Below, piece by piece: positions 16,595 to 25,262 of a DNA stretch of 64,000 bases. Every line of letters begins with the position of its first letter. Position 1 is the first letter of the stretch. Position numbers and translations under genes: made by a program. The notes under the pieces are model-generated. The model was not told where the DNA came from. It worked only from the letters and a program-made list of their open reading frames with translations, and did no database searches. Origin of the DNA: Streptomyces sp. NBC_00273 (GTDB lineage Bacteria; Actinomycetota; Actinomycetes; Streptomycetales; Streptomycetaceae); contig NZ_CP108067.1 in NCBI RefSeq assembly GCF_036178145.1, forward strand, positions 930,001-994,000, written 5' to 3'.

Positions 16595-18111
16595 CGGACT
16601 TCCCTCCCGGTGAAGGTGTCGGTGGAGACGAGCCGGCCGGCGCGGAAGCAGAGCCGGTAGATGTCGCCCGAGCGGTCGTCGAAGGGGTCGGCGGTCTGTA
16701 CGTAGAACTCGCAGGTCGCACCGTCCGGTTCGGAGGTGGGGGCGACCGGCCTGCGGGTCGTCTGCCGTGCCGGCAGGTACGGCGCCACCTCGGCGCGGGG
16801 CTGTCCGAGACTGAGCCGGGCGTGGTCACGCGGGGCGAGGACCGACTGCCGGGCCGCCACGGTGTCCCAGGCCCGCACCCCGAGGACGAGCGCGGCCGCA
16901 GTCGACAGCGGCACCAGCACGGCCGCGACGGCGGTACGGCGCAGCCGGCGGCGGGCGCTGCGGTGCTCCGGGGGCAGTACGACGCCCGGGCGGGCAGGAT
17001 CGGCAGGCCGCGGCGGGGCCGCGCCAGGCCGGTGCGGGAGCACGGCGCGCACGGCGAAGCCGTCTCCCTCGGGGCCCGCGGTGAAGGAGCCGCCGGCCAG
17101 CCGGACCCGTTCCTCCAGGCCGATGAGCCCGAGTCCGTGGGGCTCGCCGGGGGCGGCGCCCGGGGGCGGGGCGGTGGGCGCCGGGCCGCGGACCGGCCCG
17201 TTCGTCACGACGACCTCGGTCCGGCCCGCCCCGTCCGCCGCGTCCGCCGCGTCCGCCGCGTCCGACGTGCCCGCCCTGTGCCGGACGACGACCGTGGCGC
17301 GGGAGGCGGGCGCGTGCTTGGCGACGTTCGTCAGCGCCTCCTGGACCACGCGGTACGCGGCCCGGTCGACGGCCCGCGGCAGCGCCGCGGCCCCCGGTTC
17401 CCCCTCCACCCGCAGCCGGACGTCCAGTCCCGCCCCGGCGGCCCGGTCCACCAGGCCCCCGATCGCGGCGAGCCCGTTCTCCGATCCGCTCTGCGGCCCG
17501 GGCACCGGGTCCGAGGGGCCGTGCAGGACGCCGATCACCTCCCCGAGCCGCTCCACGGCGGCTCCCGCCCTGGACCGGATGTCCCGCGCGGCGGTGCGGT
17601 GGGCCTCGGGGAGTCCGGGGGCCAACTGCAGCGCTCCCGCCGACAGGGCGACGAGGCTGAGTTCGTGGCCGAGGAGGTCGTGCATGTCCTGCGCGATCCT
17701 GGTCCGTTCGCGCAGTCGGGCCCGTTCGGCGAGCAGGAACTGCTCCCGTTCCAGCCGCGCGGCCCGCTCCCACCCGGCGCGCACCAGTTCGCGGTACTGG
17801 CGTCGGAACCGGCCCGCGAACCACGGGAGCACCGCCGCGGCGAGCAGCGTCAGTACGAACCGGGTCGCCCACGCGAGCCACCCGGGCACCAGGATCGCGA
17901 CGGGCACGGTCGCCACGAGGACCATGGCCAGGGCCGCCCCCGCGCTCCGGCCCGGCCCCGGTCCGCGGCCGGCGAGGTAGGCGCTGACCACCGCCGGGAT
18001 CCCCCACCACGGGTCGGCCACGCTCGCGCCGACGGCGGCGACCGCCGCGATGAACAGCCCTGCGGGTAATACCTGTTGCAGGACCCGGGGCTCAATGATC
18101 ACTGATCTCAC
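16591..18111 (-). CDS. NarL-family sensor kinase with C-terminal extracytoplasmic domain
   Basis: I place the start at GTG 18111 because TAGGGT lies seven bases upstream and the protein then begins just before the membrane segments. It has about four N-terminal membrane segments (residues about 15-98), a HisKA_3 dimer helix with H144 (RTRIAQDMHDLLGHELSL) and an ATPase domain (VVQEALTNVAKHA; GLGLIGLEERVRLAGG). After the ATPase comes a basic stop (RRRLRR), another membrane segment (TAVAAVLVPLSTAAALVLG, residues about 392-410) and a final domain of roughly 75 residues with two cysteines (ATCEFYV and YRLCFRAGRLV). That tail would lie outside the membrane. The kinase at 25992 has the same arrangement. 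A 9-base repeat near 17232-17263 encodes DAADAADAAD between the ATPase boxes. Confidence 0.88.
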   Translation of the reverse strand: MRSVIIEPRVLQQVLPAGLFIAAVAAVGASVADPWWGIPAVVSAYLAGRGPGPGRSAGAALAMVLVATVPVAILVPGWLAWATRFVLTLLAAAVLPWFAGRFRRQYRELVRAGWERAARLEREQFLLAERARLRERTRIAQDMHDLLGHELSLVALSAGALQLAPGLPEAHRTAARDIRSRAGAAVERLGEVIGVLHGPSDPVPGPQSGSENGLAAIGGLVDRAAGAGLDVRLRVEGEPGAAALPRAVDRAAYRVVQEALTNVAKHAPASRATVVVRHRAGTSDAADAADAADGAGRTEVVVTNGPVRGPAPTAPPPGAAPGEPHGLGLIGLEERVRLAGGSFTAGPEGDGFAVRAVLPHRPGAAPPRPADPARPGVVLPPEHRSARRRLRRTAVAAVLVPLSTAAALVLGVRAWDTVAARQSVLAPRDHARLSLGQPRAEVAPYLPARQTTRRPVAPTSEPDGATCEFYVQTADPFDDRSGDIYRLCFRAGRLVSTDTFTGREVR

Positions 18112-18280
18112 GCGCCTGACCCTACGGAACTCCCCCGGACCGGCGGCACTGCCGAAAGTCCACCTTCGGACCCCATCGGTCCCGACGGCTGCTCGCCGCC
18201 AGGTCGCCGCGGCCCTCGGCGGGCGGGCCGGCGGGCCCGGCCGTACCGGCGCCGGGGTCCCGACCGCGTAGGCTCGGCGG

Positions 18281-18901
18281 ATGGCGAAATACTTCGACGT
18301 ACACCCCGAGAACCCCCAGCGGCGCACCATCGACAACGTGGTCGACATGATCCGCGGCGGGAAGCTCGTCGCATACCCGACCGACTCCTGCTTCGCGCTG
18401 GGCTGCCAGCTCGGCAACCGTGACGGCATCAACCGGATCCGGTCGATCCGGAACCTGGACGACCGTCACCACTTCACCCTCGTGTGCCAGAACTTCGCAC
18501 AGCTGGGCCGGTTCGTACAGATCGACAACGACGTGTTCCGCGCCATCAAGGCGGCGACCCCGGGCAGTTACACCTTCATCCTCCCCGCGACCTCGGAGGT
18601 GCCGCGCCAGCTGCTGCACCCGAAGAAGAAGACGGTCGGAGTCCGGATTCCCGACCACGTCGTCACGCAGGCCCTGCTCGCCGAGCTCGGCGAGCCGCTG
18701 CTCTCCAGCACCCTGCTGCTGCCCGACGAGGCCGAGCCGATGACCCAGGGTTGGGAGATCAAGGAGCGGCTCGACCACGAGGTGGACGCCGTACTGGACT
18801 CGGGTGACTGCGGTACCGAGCCGACCACCGTCATCGACTTCTCCGGTGGTGAGGTCGAGATCGTGCGCCGGGGCGCGGGCGACACCACCCGGTTCGAGTA
18901 G
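18281..18901 (+). CDS. YciO-like protein of the TsaC/Sua5 family
   Basis: The 206-residue protein matches the YciO/TsaC fold: KLVAYPTDSCFALGC near the N-terminus, a nucleotide or RNA-binding KKKTVGVRIPDH region, and SSTLLLPDEAEP. TsaC/Sua5 makes threonylcarbamoyl-AMP for tRNA t6A; YciO relatives share the fold, but their role is less clear. The C-terminal TTVIDFSGGEVEIVRRGAGD is usual. TAGGCT lies at 18269-18274, six bases before ATG, with no ribosome site, so a leaderless message is likely. It is divergent from the sensor-kinase gene and faces the receptor-kinase operon end. Confidence 0.85.
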   Translation: MAKYFDVHPENPQRRTIDNVVDMIRGGKLVAYPTDSCFALGCQLGNRDGINRIRSIRNLDDRHHFTLVCQNFAQLGRFVQIDNDVFRAIKAATPGSYTFILPATSEVPRQLLHPKKKTVGVRIPDHVVTQALLAELGEPLLSSTLLLPDEAEPMTQGWEIKERLDHEVDAVLDSGDCGTEPTTVIDFSGGEVEIVRRGAGDTTRFE

Positions 18902-18935
18902 CCGCACCGGAGCCCCAGGACGCCCCGGCCGCCGT

Positions 18936-21089
18936 TCACCGCCCGGCCCCGGGAGCCACCTTCGGGTAGATGCCCAAGTACCGGTACGCGCCGGATTCGA
19001 CCTGGTAGAGGTGCGCGGTACCGGCCCGGGTCAGCACGTGGGTGTTGGAGTCGAAGGACAGCGGTTTGGCCAGGCCCTCGTGAGCCGTCCGGAAGATCCG
19101 CCGGGTCACGCCCGCCCGGTCCCTGCCCTCCTCCACCAGGCCGGTCAGGGTCGCGGCGAGCAGCCCCACGGCGTCGTACGCCTCGGCGGCCCAGCGGGCG
19201 GGCGGTTGCCCGTACGCGGCGCGGTGGGCGGTGACGAACTCGGCGGCGGCGGGGACGGCCAGCGGGTCGGTGAAGAGGGCGGCGAACGCCCAGCCGTCGG
19301 CGGCCGGACCGGCGGCCGTGAGGAAGGCCGGTTCCATGGCGTACTGGAGGCCCATCCGGCGGCCCTGGAATCCGCCCTCGGTCAGGGCGCGGGCCATCTG
19401 GGCCGCGCGCTGCGGTGAGGTGCCGGCGTAGACGACGGCCTCGGCCCCGGCTTCGGTCAGCGCGCGTACGGCGCCGGCGAAGTCGGAGCTGCCCGCGGGG
19501 ATCCGGTGCACGCTGAGCGTGCCCTGCGACGGCGGTGACTGTTGCAGGTGCTGGACGACCAGGGAGGCGGGCTCGCCGCCTTCGACGTCCTCGACCAGGC
19601 CCGTGCGGTTTACGGGCCGGATCCGGCTGAAGTAGTCGATCACCGGGAGGGCGAGCTGGTCGCCGGCCGGGCGGGTGGCGACCACCGTGCGCCATTTCTC
19701 CCGGGAGAGGGCGTTCTCGGGGCTGTCGGCGGACACGAGCAGCAGGGCGAGGTCGGCCGCGCCGGCGGCGACGGCCAGTTGGGGCACCGCGTCGTCCCAG
19801 GTGGGACCGGCGAGTGCGACCACAGCGGGGTCGGCGGCCAGTTCCGTGAACACCTGCGCGGCGCGCGTGGCGTCCCCGCCGTCGTCGGCGATGCGCAGGG
19901 CCAGCCGGAACGCGGCGTCCGACCGGCCGTTGTGCCGTTCCACGGCGAGCTTCATGCCGCGCTCGTGGGCCTGGCCGATCTCCTTGCCGGGCCCGGTCAG
20001 GTCGGCCAGGAGGGCGAGGGTGTGGGTGGCGAGTGCGCGGGCGGGCGGCGGTGTCGTGCCGCGGGCCCGGCCGCGGGTGGTGAACCAGGCGACCGGCGCG
20101 CCGATGACGGCCAGGCCCGCGCCGGCCCCGAGCAGCCGTCTGCGCGTGAGGCCCCGGACGGCCGCCTCCGGCGCGTCGATCCGCGTCGGCTCCGGGGCGG
20201 GCAGGTCCAGGGCCCTGGTGGAACGCTCGGCGATCAGCCGGGGCAGCGGGGGCGGCAGCCAGTCCTCGCCGTCCGGGCCGGTGAGGTCCTCCCCGAGTAC
20301 GGCGCCCAGCTCGTCCGGGGTCGGCCGGGCCGCCGGGTCCTTCGCCAGGCAGGCCAGCACCGGGTCGAGCAACTCCGGTGGCAGTCCGGAGAGTTCGGGC
20401 TCGTCGTGCACCGTACGGTAGACCACCGCGGCGGCGTGCCCGCCGCCGAACGGACCGTGCCCGGTCGCCGCGTACGCCAGGACGCAGCCGAGGGAGAACA
20501 CGTCGCTCGGGGCGCCCGCCACGGCGCCGTCCGTACGGGCCTGCTCCGGTGCCAGGTATCCCGGAGTGCCGAGGACCGCGTCCACGGCGGTCAGCGTGAC
20601 CGCGCCCTCGGCGCGCGCGATCCCGAAGTCGATCAGCCGGGGCCCGTCCGGGGCGAGCAGGATGTTGCCCGGTTTGACGTCGCGATGGACCAGTCCCGTG
20701 GCGTGCACCTGCGCCAGTGCCTCGGCGAGCCGCGCGCCCAGGGTCCGTACCGCCCGGACGGGCAGTGGACCGTACCCTCCGACGGCCTCGGCCAGGGAGG
20801 GCCCGGGGACGTAGGGGGTGGCCAGCCAGGGCTCGCGCGCCAGTGGGTCGGCGGCGACGACCGGGACCACCCAGCGTCCGGTCAGCTGTCCGGCCGCCTC
20901 CACCTCGCGCCGGAACCGGGCGCGGAAGTCCGGGTTCGCGGCGTGGTCGGCGCGGATGACCTTGACGGCGACCAGGGTGCCGGCGGCGGAGCGGGCGAGG
21001 TACACGGTGCCCATGCCGCCCGAACCGAGGCGTCCCAGCAGCCGGTTCCCGCCGATCTCGGCCGGATCGGCGGGGGTGAGGGGGCGCAT
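18936..21089 (-). CDS. Receptor-like Ser/Thr kinase with ABC-type binding domain (copy 2 of operon)
   Basis: The 717-residue protein starts with a complete Hanks kinase: glycine loop GRLGSGGMGTVY, K43 in AVKVIRAD, catalytic HRDVKPGN (D137) and DFG (D154), with APE-like APEQ. A membrane segment follows residue 315, and the rest (about 345-717) is a Leu/Ile/Val-binding-protein-like domain (HTLALLADLTGPGKEIGQ, ELAADPAVVALAGPTWDD, AEAYDAVGLLAATLTG). The architecture implies an outside ligand controlling an inside kinase. The basic stretch before the membrane segment reads TRRRLL, which fits a twin-arginine motif, so the outer domain may use the Tat route. It lies six bases after the paralogue at 21096. 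Phosphorylation targets are unknown. Confidence 0.85.
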   Translation of the reverse strand: MRPLTPADPAEIGGNRLLGRLGSGGMGTVYLARSAAGTLVAVKVIRADHAANPDFRARFRREVEAAGQLTGRWVVPVVAADPLAREPWLATPYVPGPSLAEAVGGYGPLPVRAVRTLGARLAEALAQVHATGLVHRDVKPGNILLAPDGPRLIDFGIARAEGAVTLTAVDAVLGTPGYLAPEQARTDGAVAGAPSDVFSLGCVLAYAATGHGPFGGGHAAAVVYRTVHDEPELSGLPPELLDPVLACLAKDPAARPTPDELGAVLGEDLTGPDGEDWLPPPLPRLIAERSTRALDLPAPEPTRIDAPEAAVRGLTRRRLLGAGAGLAVIGAPVAWFTTRGRARGTTPPPARALATHTLALLADLTGPGKEIGQAHERGMKLAVERHNGRSDAAFRLALRIADDGGDATRAAQVFTELAADPAVVALAGPTWDDAVPQLAVAAGAADLALLLVSADSPENALSREKWRTVVATRPAGDQLALPVIDYFSRIRPVNRTGLVEDVEGGEPASLVVQHLQQSPPSQGTLSVHRIPAGSSDFAGAVRALTEAGAEAVVYAGTSPQRAAQMARALTEGGFQGRRMGLQYAMEPAFLTAAGPAADGWAFAALFTDPLAVPAAAEFVTAHRAAYGQPPARWAAEAYDAVGLLAATLTGLVEEGRDRAGVTRRIFRTAHEGLAKPLSFDSNTHVLTRAGTAHLYQVESGAYRYLGIYPKVAPGAGR

Positions 21090-21095
21090 CCGGGG

Positions 21096-23258
21096 CTATC
21101 CCGCCGCGGGCGGGATAGCCGGGCCGAGGTAGCGCATCCGGCCCCCTTCCACCTTGTGCATGAAGTAGGTGTTGCCCGTGAGCCGGCGATCTTCGTTGAA
21201 GGTGTATTCCTTGGTCAGGCCGCGGAAGGTGCCCCGGGTGAGCGCGGTGAGCAGCCCGGCACGGGTCGGCCGGTTGCCGCCCGCGGCGGCGGTGACCAGG
21301 CGGTCGATGATCAGTTGGGTGGCGTCGAAGGCCTCCGCGGTCCAGATGTCGGGGGCGGATCCGTACGCTGCCCGGTGCGCCCGGGTCACCTCCGCGACCT
21401 CGGGGGCCTCCGGGCCGGTGTACGGGGTGAAGAACTGCCAGCCTTCGGCCGCCCGGCCGGCCGCGGCGAGGAACTCGGGGCCGGCGATGGTGTAGTCGGC
21501 CGCCCGGGGCCCCTGGAAGCCGGCGGCGGCCAGCAGCCCGGCGACCTTGGCCCCGCCGGCCGGGGTGCCGGTGTAGAAGAAGCCGTCGATGCCGTGGGCG
21601 AGCAGGTCGGTGATCACCGGGGTGAAATCGCCGGCTCCGCGGGGGACGACACGACCGTAGTAGGTGGCCTCGGGTGCGAAAGAGCCGATGGTGCGGCTGA
21701 TCAGCTGGGCCGCCTGCCAGGTGTCCGTGTCCCCGCCGCGGTCGCTGAGGATGCCCATCCGCCGGACGCCCTGCTTGCCGGCGAGTTGCAGGTTCACCGC
21801 GGCGCCCTGGGCCGAGGAGATCGAGCAGCCCTGGAAGAAGCTGCGCCGGTTGGCGATGCTGAAGGTCATCGCCAGGGCGGAGACGGTCACCAGGGGGACG
21901 GAGCTCTCGCCGTAGAGTTCCAGGCACGGGAGCACGGAGTCGTTGCCCGTGGGGCCGACCACGGCGAACAGGTCGCGGTTGGCGATGAGTCCGGTGGCGG
22001 CGGCCGCCGAGCGGTCCGCCTTACCGGCGTCGTCGGCAGTGGCGACGGTGAGCGTGAAGGGCTTTTCCTTGCGGGAGTTGAAGGCGTCGACGGCGAGCCG
22101 CACCCCGCGCTCCTGGGCCTGTCCGGCGGCCTGCTGCGGGCCGGAGAGGTCGGCGTGCACACCGATCACCCACTGTCGCGGGGCGTCCGCGGCCGGGGTC
22201 CCGGCCTTGTCCTGGTCGCGCAGCGCCAGCCAGGCGGCCAGGCCGCCGCCGGCCGCGAGGACGGCGCCGCCGGAGGCGAGGGCGAGGAACCACCGGCGGG
22301 AGGGCGCCGGCGCGGCCGTGCCGGGCGCGGGGGCGGCGTCCGGGTCGGCCACGGTCTCGTCGATGCCGGGCAGGGCGAGCAGCGCGGCGGCCCGTTCGGC
22401 GATGGTGGCGACGACCGGGTCGGGCAGCCAGTCGGTGCCCTCCCCCGGGGTGTCCTCGGTCAGTGCCGCGTCCAGTTCGCGCGCGCCGGGCCGGATGTCG
22501 GGGTGTTTGGCGACGCAGGTGCGCAGCAGGGCGGTGAGTTCGGGGTCGGCGAGGACCTCGGGACCGAAGTCGGGCTCGTCGTGGACCGTGCGGTAGAGCA
22601 CCGCGTCGACGGTGCCGGTGCCGAAGGGCAGCCGTCCGGTGGCGGCGTACGCGAGGAGGCAGCCGAGCGAGAAGACGTCGCCGGCCGGTTCGGCGGGGCG
22701 GCCCTCGGCCTGCTCGGGCGGGAGGAAGCCGGGGGTGCCGAGTACGGCGCCGTCGGAGGTCAGGGCGGTGTGTTCGCCGCCGCGGGCGATCCCGAAGTCG
22801 ATCAGTCGGGGCCGGTCCATGCCGAGGAGGACGTTCCCGGGCTTCACGTCGCGGTGTACGAGGCCCTGCTCGTGCATCACCGCGAGGGCCTGGGCCATGG
22901 CCTTGCCGAGGATCCGTACGGCGCGCAGCGGGAGCGGGCCGTGGGCTCCGACGGCCTCGGCGAGGGAGGGTCCGGCGACGAAGGAGGTGGCGAGCCACGG
23001 TTCGGTGGCGTCCGGGTCTGCGCCGGTGACGCGGACGGCCCAGGGGCTGTCCACCTCGGCGGCGATCTCGGCCTCGCGCCGGAAGCGGGCCCGGAAGTCG
23101 GCCTCTTCGGCGTACTCCGCGCGGATCACCTTGACCGCGGCGAGCGCACCGTCGTCGGTCCGGCCGAGGTAGACGACGCCCATGCCGCCGGCGCCGAGGC
23201 GCCCGAGGAGCCGGTGGCCGCCGATCCGGGAGGGGTCAGAGGGATGGAGCGGCTCCAT
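21096..23258 (-). CDS. Receptor-like Ser/Thr kinase with ABC-type binding domain (copy 1 of operon)
   Basis: This 720-residue paralogue of the preceding gene has the same order: kinase (GRLGAGGMGVVY, K43, HRDVKPGN with D137, DFG with D154), a membrane segment near residues 322-345, then a branched-chain-amino-acid-type binding domain (VIGVHADLSGPQQAAGQAQE, FAVVGPTGNDSVLPC, FYTGTPAGGAK). The start at 23258 overlaps the upstream lipoprotein stop by one base (TGATG), so translation is coupled. The pre-membrane sequence SRRWFLA is a near-perfect twin-arginine motif. The two kinase domains are far more alike than the binding domains look, suggesting duplication followed by divergence of ligand specificity. 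Confidence 0.88.
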   Translation of the reverse strand: MEPLHPSDPSRIGGHRLLGRLGAGGMGVVYLGRTDDGALAAVKVIRAEYAEEADFRARFRREAEIAAEVDSPWAVRVTGADPDATEPWLATSFVAGPSLAEAVGAHGPLPLRAVRILGKAMAQALAVMHEQGLVHRDVKPGNVLLGMDRPRLIDFGIARGGEHTALTSDGAVLGTPGFLPPEQAEGRPAEPAGDVFSLGCLLAYAATGRLPFGTGTVDAVLYRTVHDEPDFGPEVLADPELTALLRTCVAKHPDIRPGARELDAALTEDTPGEGTDWLPDPVVATIAERAAALLALPGIDETVADPDAAPAPGTAAPAPSRRWFLALASGGAVLAAGGGLAAWLALRDQDKAGTPAADAPRQWVIGVHADLSGPQQAAGQAQERGVRLAVDAFNSRKEKPFTLTVATADDAGKADRSAAAATGLIANRDLFAVVGPTGNDSVLPCLELYGESSVPLVTVSALAMTFSIANRRSFFQGCSISSAQGAAVNLQLAGKQGVRRMGILSDRGGDTDTWQAAQLISRTIGSFAPEATYYGRVVPRGAGDFTPVITDLLAHGIDGFFYTGTPAGGAKVAGLLAAAGFQGPRAADYTIAGPEFLAAAGRAAEGWQFFTPYTGPEAPEVAEVTRAHRAAYGSAPDIWTAEAFDATQLIIDRLVTAAAGGNRPTRAGLLTALTRGTFRGLTKEYTFNEDRRLTGNTYFMHKVEGGRMRYLGPAIPPAAG

Positions 23259-24139
23259 CAGCCCGCCGCCTTTCCGAGCTCCTGCTTGGCCTGGATCATC
23301 ATCTGGCCGGTGCCCTTGGCCACGTAGGTGTTCAGTTCGTCGTTGGCGATGCCCTGCGCGCCCTTGACGGCAATGGCCACGGTCACCGGCCCGAACTGGG
23401 CCTGGGACCAGGTGTAGTCGTAGGGCCCGCCGCCGTCCTGTGCATTGACGTACTTGCCGGATTCGGTGAAGGCGTCCTCGGTCCATTCGTTCATCTGCTC
23501 GCCGAGGTAGAAGACGCCGCCCCACAGGCCCTTGAGGTCCTCGCCCTCACGCAGCTTCTGGTCCGGGCACCGCAAGACCTCTTCCATGGCGCGGGCGGTC
23601 TCCCAGCCGGATTCCTCACGGCTGTGGTGGACGGTGACCGTGGCGTTGATCCGCACGCGGCCGCGGCCGTCCTTGGCCGGGATGTGGAAGTGTCGGGTGC
23701 TCGTGGCGAGCACGTCGGCCGGCAGGCCCTCGGTCTGCCAGACGCAGCTCTCGTCGAGCACGGGCCAGCGGCCGGGACCGCTCTCGAAGGGGGTGCTGCG
23801 CACGACGTCGGGTCCGAGGTCGTGCTCGGCGATGATGATCCGGGCGAGCAGGTCGCGGGCCTCGGCGGCCGTCTTCGGCTGCTTGGACTCGTCGACCGGG
23901 GGCATCGGGATCGGGGGTGAACTGCTCGGTCGGGCGGCCGGGGCGCTCGCGCCGGTGCCGCCCGTACCCGAAGCACCCGTGCCCGACGGCGTGGCCGACG
24001 TGCCCGGGGTGCCGCTCGCCGCGCCGCCCTTCGAGCTGCCGTCGGCCGCACACCCTGCGATGAGGAACAGACCCGCCACCGCGCAGCCGCAGGCGCGCAG
24101 GACGGCCTTCCTCTTGCTCTCTCCCACCGGTCCCCCCAC
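23258..24139 (-). CDS. Lipoprotein, first gene of the kinase-receptor operon
   Basis: The 293-residue protein has a lipoprotein signal (basic KRKAVLRACGCAVAG, lipobox LIAGC) followed by a Ser/Gly/Thr/Pro-rich linker and a globular domain with WQTEGLPADV and WSQAQFGPVTVAIAVKG. I recognise no named family. TACGAT lies seven bases before GTG 24139, so this start looks leaderless; a second GTG at 24127 is less likely. The tight junction with two receptor kinases suggests it is a partner at the membrane surface, perhaps a ligand-presenting protein. That role is inference. Confidence 0.75.
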   Translation of the reverse strand: MGGPVGESKRKAVLRACGCAVAGLFLIAGCAADGSSKGGAASGTPGTSATPSGTGASGTGGTGASAPAARPSSSPPIPMPPVDESKQPKTAAEARDLLARIIIAEHDLGPDVVRSTPFESGPGRWPVLDESCVWQTEGLPADVLATSTRHFHIPAKDGRGRVRINATVTVHHSREESGWETARAMEEVLRCPDQKLREGEDLKGLWGGVFYLGEQMNEWTEDAFTESGKYVNAQDGGGPYDYTWSQAQFGPVTVAIAVKGAQGIANDELNTYVAKGTGQMMIQAKQELGKAAG

Positions 24140-24212
24140 GGCACGGATCGTACCCCGCCGTGGACCCGCTTAACTGGCGTATGGAAAAGGGATGTTGAGG
24201 CCTCACATCGCG

Positions 24213-24473
24213 CTACTGCAGGCGGTCCGGGGTCCAGGCGGACTCGTGGCGGGTGAAGCCGAGGTGCGGGTGGTGGTCGACCGCGGCCGGCGCGGCGAGC
24301 AGGACCGACTTCGCCTCGGGCGCCGCTTCCCGCGTGACGCGGATGAGCTCGCGGCCAACGCCCCGCCCCTGGTGGGCGACGTCGACGGCGAGGTCGGCTC
24401 CGGCCAACATCCGGGCGAAGCGCTCGACGTCGTCCGGGCGGGCCAAAGACAAACCGGTCCACCGGTATGTAAC
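24213..24473 (-). pseudogene. GNAT acetyltransferase remnant with internal deletion
   Basis: The frame reads VTYRWTGLSLARPDDVERFA, then RMLAGADLAVDVAHQGRGVG, RELIRVTREAAPE and LLAAPAAVDHHPHLGF, ending RHESAWTPDRLQ. Intact relatives have about 25-30 more residues between the LAV and the D-x-A-H-Q-G-R-G part; both sides contain LAV, so recombination between short repeats could have removed the middle. The expected first codon is GTT, not a start. It is called a pseudogene. Bases 24140-24212 contain only the promoter of the lipoprotein and nothing else clear. Confidence 0.5.
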
Positions 24474-24527
24474 GCACTGCGACCGGGCATGCTCCAGGAG
24501 CGTCAATCCATGGGGAAGGAGCCGCTC

Positions 24528-25262
24528 GTGCTCACTCAGGTTCTCTCTTGGCTCCGACGGCTCACGGGACGCTCCACCGGTACCCCCACCGGTGGGGACG
24601 CACAGCTGAGCGCCCGGGCCCCGGTCTTCACCGCGGACTTCAGGTCGACCACCCAGTGGGTCGCCGGCCGGTCCTGGGCGTATCCGAACGGTGGACCCAC
24701 CAACACCGGTGACAACAAACTCGACTACCTGGTGGCCGACCCCTCCTACAGCCGCACCGGCACCTTCCGGGCGACCCGCCGCCCGGACGGCAAGTGGAAC
24801 GCGGGGCTGCTGACCACCGAGGGCAGCGACGAGGGGTTCATGGTGCGGACCGGTGACGTACTGGAGTCCCGGGTGCGGCTGCCCGCCGAGATCGGGGCCT
24901 GGCCGGCGATCTGGACCTGGCGGGACGGCGGCAACGAGATCGACGTCTTCGAGTACCACCCCGACAACCCCGACCTGCTCGAACTCTCCAACCACGTCAG
25001 GGGCGGCTCGCGCTACCACCGGGACTCCTCCATCGCCCCGGGCGGCTGGATCGACCTCAAGGTCGAGTTCGGGTCGCGCTCGGTCGTGTGGTGGGTCAAC
25101 GGCACCCGGGTCTTCGCCGACCGCCGGGGGGTCGGGCGCAACTGGCGGGCGTACCTCATCGTCAACCTGTCCGTGTGCGCCGGGCGCTACCACCCGGCGC
25201 CCGACCCGGGCGTGTCCCAGATGTCCTACGCGGTGGAGTACCTACGCGTCCACCGCCCCTAG
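24528..25262 (+). CDS. GH16-family glycoside hydrolase-like protein
   Basis: The 244-residue protein has the GH16 catalytic signature GNEIDVFEYH (E-x-D-x-x-E with both acids). The flanking features are WPAIWTWRDGG before it and VVWWVNGTRVFADRRGVG after it, as in laminarinase/licheninase-like enzymes. The family cleaves beta-1,3 or 1,3-1,4 glucans. GTG 24528 lies six bases after GGGGAAGGAG; the alternative ATG at 24510 lies before that site. No signal peptide is seen: the N-terminus is basic and Ser/Thr-rich, so export is unclear. The 3' end overlaps the convergent RNase H stop by 21 bases. Confidence 0.8.
   Translation: MLTQVLSWLRRLTGRSTGTPTGGDAQLSARAPVFTADFRSTTQWVAGRSWAYPNGGPTNTGDNKLDYLVADPSYSRTGTFRATRRPDGKWNAGLLTTEGSDEGFMVRTGDVLESRVRLPAEIGAWPAIWTWRDGGNEIDVFEYHPDNPDLLELSNHVRGGSRYHRDSSIAPGGWIDLKVEFGSRSVVWWVNGTRVFADRRGVGRNWRAYLIVNLSVCAGRYHPAPDPGVSQMSYAVEYLRVHRP

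Noticed and set aside
19542..23327. Plus-strand open frame of about 1260 codons opposite the receptor kinases
   Set aside because: It mirrors the two kinase genes, which have full motifs. The shadow frame shows no domain and low complexity.
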